64,000 nt of DNA from Isoperla grammatica (Eukaryota > Arthropoda > Insecta > Plecoptera > Perlodidae): positions 32,928,750-32,992,749 of the forward strand of contig OX246747.1 of the NCBI GenBank assembly GCA_945910005.1, given 5' to 3'. Made by a program: the position numbers and the translations under genes. This document shows positions 39,107 through 50,426 of the stretch, in pieces. Numbering within the stretch: position 1 is the stretch's first letter; each line of letters opens with the position of its first letter. The notes beneath the pieces were generated by a model, which was not told the origin of the DNA, searched no databases, and saw only the letters and a list, made by a program, of their open reading frames with translations.

Positions 39107-39214
39107 TTTTTAGTCCCAGTCACATTTAACAATTTGCCTGATAATTTAATTAACTTGACCAAATTATTTGAAATCAAAAAAGGATTGAGACTTTATCTTC
39201 TATCGTTAATTTAG
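39107..39214 (+). pseudogene. 3' end of a degenerate LINE reverse-transcriptase frame
   Basis: The frame FLVPVTFNNLPDNLINL then IKKGLRLYLLS is the characteristic carboxyl end of CR1/jockey-type ORF2 proteins (the W/FN-LP segment followed by an LRxYLL tail). Upstream reading is broken. A long ATT microsatellite follows at 39624, as expected of an element with a simple-repeat tail. Confidence 0.55.
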
Positions 39215-39623
39215 TTTGTCTTTACTTTCTCCGCGTTCCAATTGTTCTCTGTAGTTGGTGCACCAGACTCGTGGCTAAGTGTGTATTAATCTATCATTGT
39301 TTGTTGCCTTTGTTCAAAATATAAATTATACTTGTTAGTTAAATTTATTGTAGACTTTTATTGTGATGTATAAGAAAATTGAATATTGTTTAGTTTTTTT
39401 CTCATGAATGTATGCCGCTCCAATATTTTTCATTTTAATTTGAAGCGAAGCCCACTTTTATATAAGCTTAGTAAAGCTTCTATAAGCTTAGTGGGCAAAG
39501 CGATTAATTTAAATATTTACTTTGTTGAGAGTTTTGATTCAATTAATATTATATGTGATTGTTGTGATTTTGATAATAAAATAAAAAAAATCAAAAAAAA
39601 AAAATTATTGGTAACAAAAAAAA
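39215..39623. other. LINE 3' trailer-like AT-rich stretch
   Basis: AT-rich, with AAGCTTAGT words repeated near 39466-39492. Probably the 3' trailer of the LINE fragment. No gene. Confidence 0.35.
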
Positions 39624-39671
<48 letters not shown>

Positions 39672-39708
39672 GTTATTATTATTATTATTAATTTTATTAT
39701 TATTATTA

Positions 39709-39807
<99 letters not shown>

Positions 39808-39815
39808 TATTATAT
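39624..39815. repeat. (ATT)n microsatellite
   Basis: About 190 bp of nearly pure ATT with a few interruptions (ATC, TTT). Confidence 0.95.
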
Positions 39816-40255
39816 TGCCACCTGACGTCGTATCCTTGGATAAATTATCGTTAATTAAGACAAGTTTAAAATCGCATTACCTTATTAACCTTCCAGACAG
39901 AATGTACTGAAAACTTCCTCGCATTAATTGCGCGTACAGTGCTGAACGGTATGTTTAATTATCTGTTACCCTTGTATGTAAAATTGACTTTGAATTTTTT
40001 AAATGTGGAATTAATAATTTTCTATTTCAACCCCTCATATCATATTCTATCATATTATTATTATGTATCATATGCATCATAATATTATTGTAAGTCATGA
40101 TATCGTTTTGTTTCTTTACTTTTGTGTTTCTGCTTTCTGCTACGAATGTGCTAATTTACGTCTTTTATTTGTATGTGACCCACTGATAAGCCACTAGGCT
40201 TAGTGGGATATTAAGTATGCACAAATTGTATTGTACATTGCTAAAGTTTGTAATA
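39816..40255. other. AT-rich stretch, no gene seen
   Basis: No gene or clear repeat. It lies between two simple-repeat tails. Confidence 0.4.
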
Positions 40256-40336
40256 AATAAAAAAAAAAAAAAAAAAAAAATTATTATCATTATTATTGTT
40301 ATTATTATTATTATTATTTTTATTATTATTATTATT
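40256..40336. repeat. A-run followed by (ATT)n microsatellite
   Basis: About 23 A then ATT repeats with a few interruptions. It resembles an element tail. Confidence 0.85.
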
Positions 40337-40469
40337 CAAAATAAAATTATAAAAAATATAACGCCAGTTAACAAGAAAGAGTCGTTACAAATGTGCTATC
40401 TAGCATGCTCTGCGTTACCCATTACTGAGCTATGTTAAGTATTATTTTTCTGATACCTATCTCTCATAG

Positions 40470-40658
40470 TGAAGGTACGAGATCGAAAACAAAATTAAAT
40501 TTGTAGTACCAAGTACAATAAATACATATAGATATAGGCAACTTTCTGTTCTCGTACCTAAACTTTTTAATGATTTACCAGACGATTTTGTCTGTTTTGA
40601 CTCTTTTAGATTAGTGAAAGATAACTGTAAAAGCTGGTTGTTAGATAAACCTAGTTGA
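40470..40658 (+). pseudogene. Second degenerate LINE ORF2 carboxyl end
   Basis: Reads as TRSKTKLN, then a one-base loss, then STINTYRYRQLSVLVPKLFN and DLPDDF up to a TGA at 40656. The FN-LP segment again marks the end of a CR1/jockey-type ORF2. The trailer runs to about 40970 and is followed by another ATT microsatellite. Confidence 0.6.
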
Positions 40659-40970
40659 GTGTTTTTCCATTTATAGTTCAGTCTTGTATTGTTTCTGATA
40701 TACTTTGCTTTTCTCGTCCTTTTTTTTCTCACTCTGTACTTTGTGTGTGTGTGTAGTGTATATTTCAATAACTATTCCATTCATTTATCCTGAGATGTTA
40801 CTTTGTTTTATATTATTTATGTGCATTTATAGTGTGTATATTTTTTGTTATAATGTATCCATGGTTTTTCGAGGCGCATGAGGATACTCTGCGGACAAGC
40901 CATTCTGGCTTCGCAGAATTTAACTCTGTAGTAGTATTAGACCACTGTGGACGATAAATAATCCTAATAA

Positions 40971-41136
<166 letters not shown>

Positions 41137-41371
41137 TTTTTCAAAAAATTGCCTGCGGCGCTATTGTGGCCGGCCACAGGACCCCCTTTCACTCGCCATC
41201 CACCCAACCCATCACCTACACATATGACACATATATTTATCCGGGTCAAACCTTTCCTTGCCAGGCCTTTAATACCAATGATCATAACATTTAATTTCAA
41301 TTTTATTTCATTAATGTAATATTATCAATCTTTAATAACATTGTTTCATTTGTATATGCATTTATTTCTAG

Positions 41372-41488
41372 GTGAAAACGTCATAAGATGTATTGAAGCG
41401 GCAGTTGCTGAAATAAATATAAATGCTACAATAGCAAATTCGTCGACAGAACCCAATTATAGACTTTCGTTGATTACAACACAATAAG
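41372..41488 (+). other. Candidate internal exon of the large-element gene
   Basis: Preceded by GCATTTATTTCTAG and followed by AATAAG|GTAAGA, so both splice sites are good. Joined to 38422 the frame from ATG 38386 stays open for 50 codons and stops at 41485-41487, one base before the donor. The resulting 50-aa peptide has no recognised domain. It could equally be an untranslated leader exon. Confidence 0.35.
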
Positions 41489-41879
41489 GTAAGACTGAAC
41501 ACAAATGCATGATAATATTTTAACAGTAATTTATTGTACTATACATTGTTATCATGACTGTCGTTGGGTTTATAGTTCCAGTGACATGGAAATTATGTTT
41601 AGGCTTAGGGATCCTTTTAAAGTATTTTAGTCATGTCATTATGTGACCTAGGACATTCAAGATTAAAAGTATACACATTTAAATCCACTTAGGCAAAAAT
41701 GTCCTTATATAATCATTGAGTCGAAATACCGCTACAGCATAAACAGTTACTTTTATTTACTTAACTATTTACATTGCATACATTACATATCTTTCAACAA
41801 TTAGGCCCTACACAAATGTATAAATGTTTTGGTAAACTGTAATCAAACCTTAATTTAAGGTACCTTCAAGTCAAATGTT

Positions 41880-42570
41880 GGAGGTAGACTTTCAATCATA
41901 CCCAGCAAACACACAAGTGATGGTAAAGTTATGGCCCGTTGCCGGCACTTCTGGCCAATGCTGGCCAGAAGTGGAAATGTTTTGTCCCACATCCGGCCAA
42001 ACTGTCGATGGCTTGCCACAACTGAAAAATAATTTTACAGTGATGGTTGGCCACAATCATCCCACAGCCATTTGGCCTCAAATGACATTGAGATGGCTGG
42101 CCGTAACTTTTACGCTTGGTGTCTGGCCAGACTTGAGGAAGTTCCGACCCACTTCCGGCCAAACGTTTGACGGCTGACCACAGCTTAAAAGTCACCTTAC
42201 AGTCATGACTGGTCACAAACATACCACAGTTGTGTTTGGCCGAAACTTGCATTGAGATGGCTGGCCATCACTATTACGACTTGTAGCTGGCCAGAAGCGG
42301 AAAAGTTCTGATCCGTTACTGGCAAAATTGTTGATGGCTAGCCAGATTTTAAAAGTCACTTTTACAGTTGTGGCTGACCACAAACACACCACAATTGTTT
42401 GGCCGCAACTTGCATTGAGATGGCTGGCCATCACTATTACGACTTGTAGCTGGCCAGAAGCGGAAAAGTTCCGATCCGTTACTGGCCAATGTGTTGATGG
42501 CTAGCCAGATTTTAAAAGTCGATCACTTTTACCGTTGTGGCTGACCACAAACATACCACAATTGTTCTTC
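41880..42570. repeat. TGGCC-rich tandem repeat, ~168-bp unit
   Basis: CATTGAGATGGCTGGCC recurs near 42088, 42251 and 42414, with GCTGGCCAGAAG and TTTTAAAAGTCAC between. About four units, the first more diverged. Frames inside are incidental. Confidence 0.8.
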
Positions 42571-44298
42571 GGCTATTCTAATTATTACTAACGCTGTAAC
42601 AACATATTACCACGCAACGCAATCAAGGAGAATACATTTTTAATTTGACAAGTTAAAAATAGACTGAGAAGTTTTATTTCATTTTGGATATTCTAAATTT
42701 AGCCAAACATCCGCATTTTAAAGGAGACATCCGGTAGATTGCTTTTGATTACACCGATTTTGCTCAGTAATGTAATTGTGTAAGTTGTATTCATTGTTCT
42801 TTTTGCTTAAAAATGCTATTGTTGATATTAGATTTAAAATATTTTAACCACTTTCCTGAATAACTTAAGTTATTTCAAATCCTCACACTTTGTTTATGGT
42901 TGCCGTGTTGATGACAAAGTATAATCTTCTTCAGATAATCTGTAATATTGCCACAACAAAACTCTTGCATTGAATTTTCTTGATAGCGTTATAAATAACT
43001 CACTTCCGTAAATAAACACGCACACAAAACTACTCTCGGTTATGTTCGCTCGATCCTTGTTAGTTCGAAACTTTTTTACGATAGCATTATTCTCGCAAAG
43101 TCATCAAAAATTTATTACCATTGCTTACTTCCACAAATGTTTATAAACTTCTCTTACTGGCCGTATCTGGACCTCTCAGTAGTGTTTCGTCTGCTTCCAA
43201 TGTGCAAGGAGTCGTGTCCAAACGTCTCGTGAGTGTAGATACTACAAAGATATTGAGAACTGTTGTCAGTGCGTTTGATTTGAGTGTTTAAAAATAAAAA
43301 GTAGAATTATGTACCCAAAGTGCTTAGTTCCGGAAGAATATAAAAAGTAATTAATAATATGAACGTTTTTTTATAGATATTTATAGGTGTGACGTGATGT
43401 GATACTATTTGCATATTTTGACCTGCACAGTTGGTTGTTAACTATTAGTAAGCAGCTGTTTATCCGTATGCTTCGTTCGTAAAAGCTTTTTATATATTGT
43501 TTAAATATATTATTATGTAGTTATGTACCATACAGTTACAAATACTAATGATGGTTGTGTGGTGAGTGGATGTTACAACAGAAGCCCTATACCAAACAAA
43601 GCGATTTACAGAGTGCCGACGGATAAATACAATTGCTTTTTTTAGATTCCCTAATTATAAAGGATTGTGCTTAATTTGGGTTCGGTACATATAAACATAT
43701 CAGGTTGAAAATATTTTTGAGTAACTTTTGTGTAACTTTGCCAATTCTTATCAGATCATCATAAAATAAACATATTCGTGACCGGACAAATCTTTATAAA
43801 AATATGGCTTTCTCACATTTTACCGCCATTTAGTTTCAGAAATATATTTTGCAGTAACTATGGTGTAACTTTATAACTTTTCTAACGATTTTTTTCACAA
43901 AACTATATACATTCAATCCACATTGATGCTTGTGGATGGTCTAAATTTCAACTTGATCGGGCTTTCCGTTCGACCGCTATCAACAGACGTGAAAACATAA
44001 AAAAATAACAGAATGAGTTCCATAAAAGTCTAATGGAGACGCTCGCTTCATTATTTTATTATTACTTCTAGTTACCAGAGTTATCTCTAACGTCGGAAGA
44101 AAACCTTGGATCAAACTTTCGTATGACGTAGGGCCGGGATTCTGACCGTGGATCTCGAGTAGTAGTACCGCGCTCCACGTACAATCCTTTATGTCTGAAG
44201 CAGCGCATGTGGCTGTAGATATTTCGCTACAGAACACCGAATTAATCAAAACAAATGTTTAAATTACGTTAATTTACACATGTGTTTTTATATTTTAG
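42571..44298. other. Non-coding stretch, no gene seen
   Basis: AT-rich, with no domain-bearing frame. Probably intron of the proposed gene or unrelated inserted DNA. Confidence 0.4.
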
Positions 44299-44445
44299 GT
44301 GCTTATATACATTTTTCAAGATCTGTCTGCTAAAATGAAGATAAATTCTACTTTAGCCAAATTTGACGACCGGTAAACCAGACCCACGACCTGAACTCGC
44401 CGAATGAAGTGCAAAATTTGTACTGACTACACTCAATAGTTGAAG
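44299..44445 (+). other. Candidate internal exon of the large-element gene
   Basis: Preceded by TATATTTTAG and followed by GTTGAAG|GTAAGACTGCACC. The intron start is nearly the same as the one after 41488 (GTAAGACTGAAC). All frames contain stops, so it would be a leader exon. Confidence 0.3.
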
Positions 44446-45587
44446 GTAAGACTGCACCTTAACTAGCATCTTCACGATACATAAGGGAGACCGGGGCTGC
44501 TTGGCCAAAGTGTTGGTTGGCCCTCATCAGAGGTGGACTGGCAGGTACGGAACTACGGAAACCCGTAGGCCCCCCCCCCCCATCTCCCTCCCCCCCCCAA
44601 CAGACATTGCACAGCATTCAACAATGTCGGGATGTATAAGAACTATGGAAGTTAGAAACATGCTTGCAAAGCACATTCTTGAATTGCTGTTAGTTGTTTT
44701 TATTAGCTTGGAGAACTTTTCACCACAGAAACTTCGTAGATATGGGCGCGCTCGCTTATCAACGCGTCAGACAGAGTGTTTTCCTATTAATTCCCAATGT
44801 TCTGGATATCGAGGTGGAAAACTGAGAAAAGTTTCAGAATTCTATCTTGTACAGTCAACATGTAAAAAATAATGAATTTCTTAATCGTCGTCTTCTCCCC
44901 TTTTCTCGTTATTCTTTCATTTATGTTTCTAAATGTGTACGCTGTTGTTACTACGTTTGTAGTTATTTCATTTTTATTGTCATATTTATTGCTCTTGTTA
45001 TTTTTCAACGTTATAGTAGTTTGTTTTATATTCTTGCTTTTTGCGATATTTATTTCCATTGTTATTTGTATACTTGGATCTAATTATTGTCCTCCTTTGT
45101 AAATCACTTTTATAACTCAGTGGGACAGATAATAAATAAATACATAAATAAATTACGGGATAGAAAATCACCAAATAATATAAACGTAACCGTAGAAATT
45201 ATATCAACAGTCTATACTCTATACAATGTAAACGAACAGCACGTGGAGAGCTAAGGTTTACCTTGTTTTTTAACGATATTTACCATAGCAATTAGCATTT
45301 TTTATTTATGTAACGTGAAGTGGTTCAGAAATGGACGGTTGACAGTCTACGTTATTTGACATTCAACGACATTCTACAGTTCACCCATTGGTTAACTGCG
45401 AGCCATATTGCCATGAGAGCAATAATTGCTGTCAATGTCTTGTATTCGATGTTTTGGGATAATTACCTAGTAGATTATCAAAAATTGTCATCACTGCAAT
45501 AAAAAGCGCCACGTCTAAAGGGTCCTTAAAAAAAAAAGAAAACAGTAGAATTTGATATAGTTTTTAAAGAATGTTGTTTATAAAAAT
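44446..45587. other. Non-coding stretch, no gene seen
   Basis: Includes C-runs near 44569-44600 and several AT-rich frames with hydrophobic composition and no domain. Confidence 0.4.
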
Positions 45588-45814
45588 CCTTGCCAATGTG
45601 GGACAATGTACATTCTGGAATCCAAACGACCGTTAGGGGTCAGGTTTAAAGAACACAAAAGCAGCGTAACACAACGAAATGTACATTCATCTACATTGGC
45701 TGAACATGTTTATCATCACCAACATTATATTGACTGGGACAACTCGGCAATAATATGTCGTTCATGAAAGTAATCTAGTAAGAAGAAAGTTGAAAGAAAG
45801 GTATTTCTAAGCAA
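45588..45814 (+). pseudogene. Penelope-like element fragment, GIY-YIG endonuclease part
   Basis: The frame starts PCQCGTMYILESKRPLG and VRFKEHK and goes on to LAEHVYHH and IDWD, stopping at 45765-45767. ESNLVRRKLKERYF follows in another frame, so a frameshift separates them. This is the layout of the GIY-YIG endonuclease end of Penelope-like retroelements. The expected YIG is changed at its Gly and no reverse transcriptase is nearby, so it is a dead remnant. Confidence 0.75.
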
Positions 45815-46361
45815 CTAGCAGTTGCCCACCGCGGCTTCGCTCGCGTAAATTTCACCCCCTTTAACTTTATTTTCGATTTTTTTTTTAAACCAGTTTATTT
45901 AGTTTTAAATGAGAATCTAAATAATGACTTTCGCGTCTGTAAAGAGGATTTTTTAATTGTTGTTCACATATCAACCTCTTTTCGTCTCTAACTGGATTTC
46001 CAAAAAATGTAAGACACGTGTATATTTTTAAAAAAGAATCAAAATACCAATTTTTCTACTGTAACATCTTCACGATTGCAGCTACAAAATTATTCTTTGT
46101 GACGTTTCATGAAGCTAGCATTGATTATAATGTAGGCTACTCTCAAATAATTGTGTGTTCCCTTTGGTAATGTTTCAATGAAATTTATTTTCTACGTGTT
46201 AATAATATGTGAGCGCACAATAATGATCATGTATTAAGGCGTGCCTTTTGCAAAACAATTCCCGATATGTGTTTATAACTAAAAAAAATTATTAATCGCA
46301 GTTGTTATAGATAAATAGATGTAAATATAACGTTAAATATCTAGACAAATATATTTTACAG
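45815..46361. other. Non-coding stretch ending in a splice acceptor
   Basis: AT-rich without a gene. Ends in AAATATATTTTACAG, cut after 46361, 11 bp before the ATG at 46373. Confidence 0.4.
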
Positions 46362-46372
46362 GTAAAACTACG

Positions 46373-46861
46373 ATGGGTCGAGGGCGTCCCAAGACGGGAG
46401 AAGCTGCTGTGTCTTCAATTGTAAATGCAATATTACGCGAAAAAGAAAAAGTGTATTTAGGTAATGGTAAATTTGCTTCAAAGTCGGATGTCATTTGGTC
46501 TATTATAAGCAAAAATAGTTCTAATGCTGTTACACCTGTAGGGGTATATACAATCGTGAAGAAAAACTATCATAACATCTGGACACATTTGGGTGTTGTT
46601 CCTCACACAGATGAGGAAGAAATTATTGACGAGGAACAGGGAAGTAAACTTTGTCTCATCGTAGACGAGACTAGTCAAACCGGTTTTTCCGCTCTCCAGA
46701 TTTTGTGCAACCCTAATTGTAGCTCGGCGCTCACAGACCAACAGATGAATGGAATGACAGCTTCCCTAATTGATTCACATGATCGCGGTCAAATACCAGA
46801 AATAACTACCAGTGCAATATTATCGGCAACTGAATTAGCACTACTACAACATATAAAATAA
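46373..46861 (+). CDS. AT-hook protein upstream of the transposase
   Basis: 162 aa from an ATG in good context (ACGATGG). It opens with GRGRPK, the core of an AT-hook, which binds the minor groove of AT-rich DNA. The region at about residues 20-75 is helical and basic (NAILREKEKVYLGNGKFASK and VGVYTIVKKNYHNIW); the rest is acidic and Ser/Thr-rich. No further domain is recognised. It could be a separate DNA-binding helper protein of the large element, or its first part could be spliced to the 1123-codon frame, which has no ATG at its start. A strong acceptor lies just upstream. The copy is intact. Confidence 0.6.
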   Translation: MGRGRPKTGEAAVSSIVNAILREKEKVYLGNGKFASKSDVIWSIISKNSSNAVTPVGVYTIVKKNYHNIWTHLGVVPHTDEEEIIDEEQGSKLCLIVDETSQTGFSALQILCNPNCSSALTDQQMNGMTASLIDSHDRGQIPEITTSAILSATELALLQHIK

Positions 46862-47054
46862 CAGTAGGTTTTTATTTTTGGTATTTCATGAATGTGAAAT
46901 TTTGAATGGAAGCTCTACATCGAAAAGTGGGCAAGTTGTTGAGTTTTTAGTATTGTTTTAAATATTACGGGCATTGGAACAGGTCTTAATTCTAAGAAAA
47001 TGTTCAATCATCATACTGTATTAGGATTTTCGGTTATGCACGATAAGCCGATAA

Positions 47055-50000
47055 TTGCTTGTCAATTATGTCGAGTGGACGAAGCGCGCGGGTGTTCACA
47101 ATAAAGGAATCTCAGGGGTCGGTAAAACCCTACTCTTGCAGTGGCATTTGCCATTTCTCGCGGTCTCATCCTGCAGTGAGACAAAGTTTAGTGAAGAATC
47201 TAGCGAGCTAGAGAGTAACACTTCCAATGATCACGTTTCTCAAAATACATTGTCTTTCTCAGTCGCACTTAGTTCTGAAGAATACACCGCCATAGACACT
47301 CAAGACCGGGTATACCAGAACATTGAAAAGGGTAAGACATATAGAACTACACGCACATATCCGGTATTTAAACCAGGCGTTTGGACACACATAGTTAACT
47401 CTCATTTCGAGAAAACTACCAATTTGCCGTGCACACTAGTTTTCAGACGGGCAAAGGTAACTAAATCAGGATTATACTTTGCTAAACTTGTTGGGTATTG
47501 CAAGGAATGTGCTTCCATCTTCACTGGGATAATTCAAGAAGAGCCAGTAAATAACTCAAGTGTGGAAATAATTTGCACTCTTTCAGGTAACTATAACAAG
47601 GAACATACTCTTGGCACAAAGCGCTTTTTGTCTGGTTCTGTACGCCGCAATGCTATATCGAAACTGTTAAATGAAAAAATGTCTGCTAGCATGTTTCGGA
47701 GGATGGAAGCCCACAAACATATGTCATTTCAGGGACATGAACCAAGCTCCTTGCCAAGTCTAAACGTGTTGAGAGTTGCTAAGTCTAAGGAAGTACAATC
47801 TTCACAGATAGACGGGGATCCAGTAATAGCACTTTGTAAAGCCCAAGACATGCCCCCATATCAAGGCGTTATACGGGATGTTGGGTACAGGCGATTTTTT
47901 GTCCATTATTGGAGTGCCAGTCAGGTGCACGTATATCGCGCCTACTGCAAGAAAAGTGGCTATTCAAAACTAAGCATTGATGCAACTGGGGGTGTCGTTA
48001 GGCGAATTCGATGGCCTAATGGAGACAAATCTGGACATATATTTCTATACGAAATTACTGTTCATGATTTGTCTGCATCGCTACAATATTCGGTGTGTAA
48101 TATGCTATCCGAAAGGCATGACGCCAATAGCATTCATTATTGGTTGTCCGAATGGATTCGTAGTGGTGCTGTCACCCCTAACGAAATTGTAACCGATATG
48201 TCAGCAGCTCTTATGTCAGCAGTAGTAAAAGCTTTTACACAATTTTCTTCACTGACAGAATACTTGAAAGAATGTTCCAAGATTTTGAAAAACCACCACA
48301 ACCTGAACCATACAATAGACGTACCGTCATGCTATATCAGGTGTGATGTAGCCCACACAATTAAGTTGATAACTGGATGGAAGAGTTTAAATGGAAAAAT
48401 TGGTCGGACAAGAAAATTTTACCTGCGTTGTATGGCACAGGTGTTGCAATGCAACGACATAAAGGATATGAAAGCCCTATTGCTCTCCATACTTACTGTT
48501 GCACAAAGTGAAACAGAAGGAAATGACATTGTCACCGGAATACCAACCAAAACAGAATTATGTAAAAAAGAACTTACAAAGAGAATTGGGCTAGGACTAA
48601 TCGAAGCGGTTGAAGCGATGGCCAATGATTCTGATCAACCAGCAGCAGATAAAAATCCTGACAAGGACTCGACAGCAGAGCTTGACTGGGACGACAACAT
48701 TCGGAACATATCTTTCCAAGAATGGACTACCGACATTGCTATGGAGGCAAAAGAGGATGGATCCCAAGAGGGTGATACTGGCAACCAACAATATTTGCCG
48801 GAACTTGTTAACGATATAATCCAAATATCCAGGTTGCTGCCACTCTGGACAGCAATTATGGTGCCTGTTTTTGGATACGGCCAGAACACTGCCAGTAGTG
48901 CTCCGGTGGAAGGCAGTTTCAATGACATTAAGCATAGAATATTTTGTCACCGCAATCTGCCTTTACGAGTGGATGATTTTGTTCAGATCCACGTAAAAGC
49001 GATTGATGGTGCGATGAAACTAGCTGCCGTTCCAGTCAAACGCCGAAACCTTCTGGATGATGAACCACACTTGTCGGAGAGCGTGAGTCACGTTCATCCG
49101 ATTCACAATGCCAATTCTAATGTTCTTTGTAGCATTACAAATACTAATGAAGAATCTGAAAATCCCGAACCATCGTTAACAGCACCTACTAACCTGTGCC
49201 CAGCATGTGAAAGAGGTCATTTCCCGACTGGAGCTCATCGATGCAGGTATTGCAGCGTTGCAGTTCATATTTTTCCCGAGTGCTCCCAGTCACTTGGCAA
49301 TGAAGAAGGCTATGGCCAAGAACGTGCATGCATCACTTGCTTTATGAAGGGACCAGAGGAGAGAAATGTCACTTCTGAGCTCCAAACCATCGAGAATTGG
49401 CGGAATAAAGGAACACCTCTCCCACTAAAGAAACGAAAGCGCCATTCCTATTTGGAACCAAACTCTGAGTGGCTGAGCATGGACTTGTCCGACGTACGGC
49501 CAATCATTCCCATTGGTCTACTTAAAAATGGTCACAGGCTAAAACCCATCCGAAGTGGTGGACAAATCCTTCAGTTATCAAACACATGTGCGTTTGACAG
49601 CATAGTGCAGTTAGCATGTGTGGCATATTGTGACAGTGTCAACATGAAAATTCTAATGGATAACGATACTTTGCCAATTTTCCAACTGGCAACAAACATT
49701 GTGGAAAATGGAGTAAAACAACGAGCATACAATTTGAGGTCGACTATACTGAAACAAATATTTCCAGCACATAAGTTGCCTAGTGGCGTTGAGAGAGTCG
49801 ACTGTTTGTACTCAGTTGAAGAAGTGGTAAAATTAGTTATAACATCTCACCACAGTGTTGTGGAGACTGCTTTATGTGACTCAGCATTCTGCCCCACAAA
49901 AGACAGAACAACCAGTCAATCAGTATACAACATAAATTGTTCCGGAAACGAGATTGACAACATTCAAAAGATAATTCAACAAGAGTTAGATGGTGAGTAT

Positions 50001-50426
50001 CGGAACAAATGCCTTTCACTAATGAAAGATATACCAGCTTTACCTGAACAGACGTACATAGTAACACCAGACACAAGAATAAAACAGTGTGCTGGTGTTC
50101 GCACACGAACCCTGAAACTTTCAGACACTCATTTATTTATAGTTATCAATGACAATCGTGTTGATGATGATTCAATCACTTCAGTTCCCGAACTCCAGCT
50201 GAGCTGTATTCCCACTCGCCTCCAGTTAGGAACTACTGTGTTTTGGCTAAGGGGCGTCTCAGGGTATGTAGGAGGCGTATTGGAAGGATCTGTTGGGCAT
50301 TATATTGCTTACTGTCGACGTCATGACGATCATTGGGAAGAATACAATGACCTTCAAGACAAAAAGTCTCCAATTTCTTCGAGTAAAGTGGTTAATTCTG
50401 CGTTGCTTTATTACAGCGTTGGGTAA
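47055..50426 (+). CDS. MULE-like DDE transposase with zinc finger and USP-like protease domain
   Basis: 1123 open codons. The first codons lack an ATG, and CATCCTGCAG at about 47175 is a good acceptor, so an upstream exon is expected. Residues about 300-640 form an RNase-H-like transposase: D309 in SIDATGG, D381 in VTDMSAAL, a Cys/His pair in CYIRCDVAH and E619 in APVEGSFNDIKH, the Mutator-like pattern. Residues 715-762 are a Cys/His zinc finger of about 48 aa (CPAC, CRYC, VHIFPEC, CITC). Residues about 835-1120 resemble a ubiquitin-specific protease, with Cys845 in SNTCAFDSI, His1082 in VGHYIAYC and Asp1099 in EEYNDL. No break is seen. It probably moves the ~21-kb element. Confidence 0.75.
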   Translation: MLVNYVEWTKRAGVHNKGISGVGKTLLLQWHLPFLAVSSCSETKFSEESSELESNTSNDHVSQNTLSFSVALSSEEYTAIDTQDRVYQNIEKGKTYRTTRTYPVFKPGVWTHIVNSHFEKTTNLPCTLVFRRAKVTKSGLYFAKLVGYCKECASIFTGIIQEEPVNNSSVEIICTLSGNYNKEHTLGTKRFLSGSVRRNAISKLLNEKMSASMFRRMEAHKHMSFQGHEPSSLPSLNVLRVAKSKEVQSSQIDGDPVIALCKAQDMPPYQGVIRDVGYRRFFVHYWSASQVHVYRAYCKKSGYSKLSIDATGGVVRRIRWPNGDKSGHIFLYEITVHDLSASLQYSVCNMLSERHDANSIHYWLSEWIRSGAVTPNEIVTDMSAALMSAVVKAFTQFSSLTEYLKECSKILKNHHNLNHTIDVPSCYIRCDVAHTIKLITGWKSLNGKIGRTRKFYLRCMAQVLQCNDIKDMKALLLSILTVAQSETEGNDIVTGIPTKTELCKKELTKRIGLGLIEAVEAMANDSDQPAADKNPDKDSTAELDWDDNIRNISFQEWTTDIAMEAKEDGSQEGDTGNQQYLPELVNDIIQISRLLPLWTAIMVPVFGYGQNTASSAPVEGSFNDIKHRIFCHRNLPLRVDDFVQIHVKAIDGAMKLAAVPVKRRNLLDDEPHLSESVSHVHPIHNANSNVLCSITNTNEESENPEPSLTAPTNLCPACERGHFPTGAHRCRYCSVAVHIFPECSQSLGNEEGYGQERACITCFMKGPEERNVTSELQTIENWRNKGTPLPLKKRKRHSYLEPNSEWLSMDLSDVRPIIPIGLLKNGHRLKPIRSGGQILQLSNTCAFDSIVQLACVAYCDSVNMKILMDNDTLPIFQLATNIVENGVKQRAYNLRSTILKQIFPAHKLPSGVERVDCLYSVEEVVKLVITSHHSVVETALCDSAFCPTKDRTTSQSVYNINCSGNEIDNIQKIIQQELDGEYRNKCLSLMKDIPALPEQTYIVTPDTRIKQCAGVRTRTLKLSDTHLFIVINDNRVDDDSITSVPELQLSCIPTRLQLGTTVFWLRGVSGYVGGVLEGSVGHYIAYCRRHDDHWEEYNDLQDKKSPISSSKVVNSALLYYSVG

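Noticed and set aside
41875..42434. Frames of 73-107 codons on both strands
   Set aside because: Produced by the TGGCC-rich tandem repeat.
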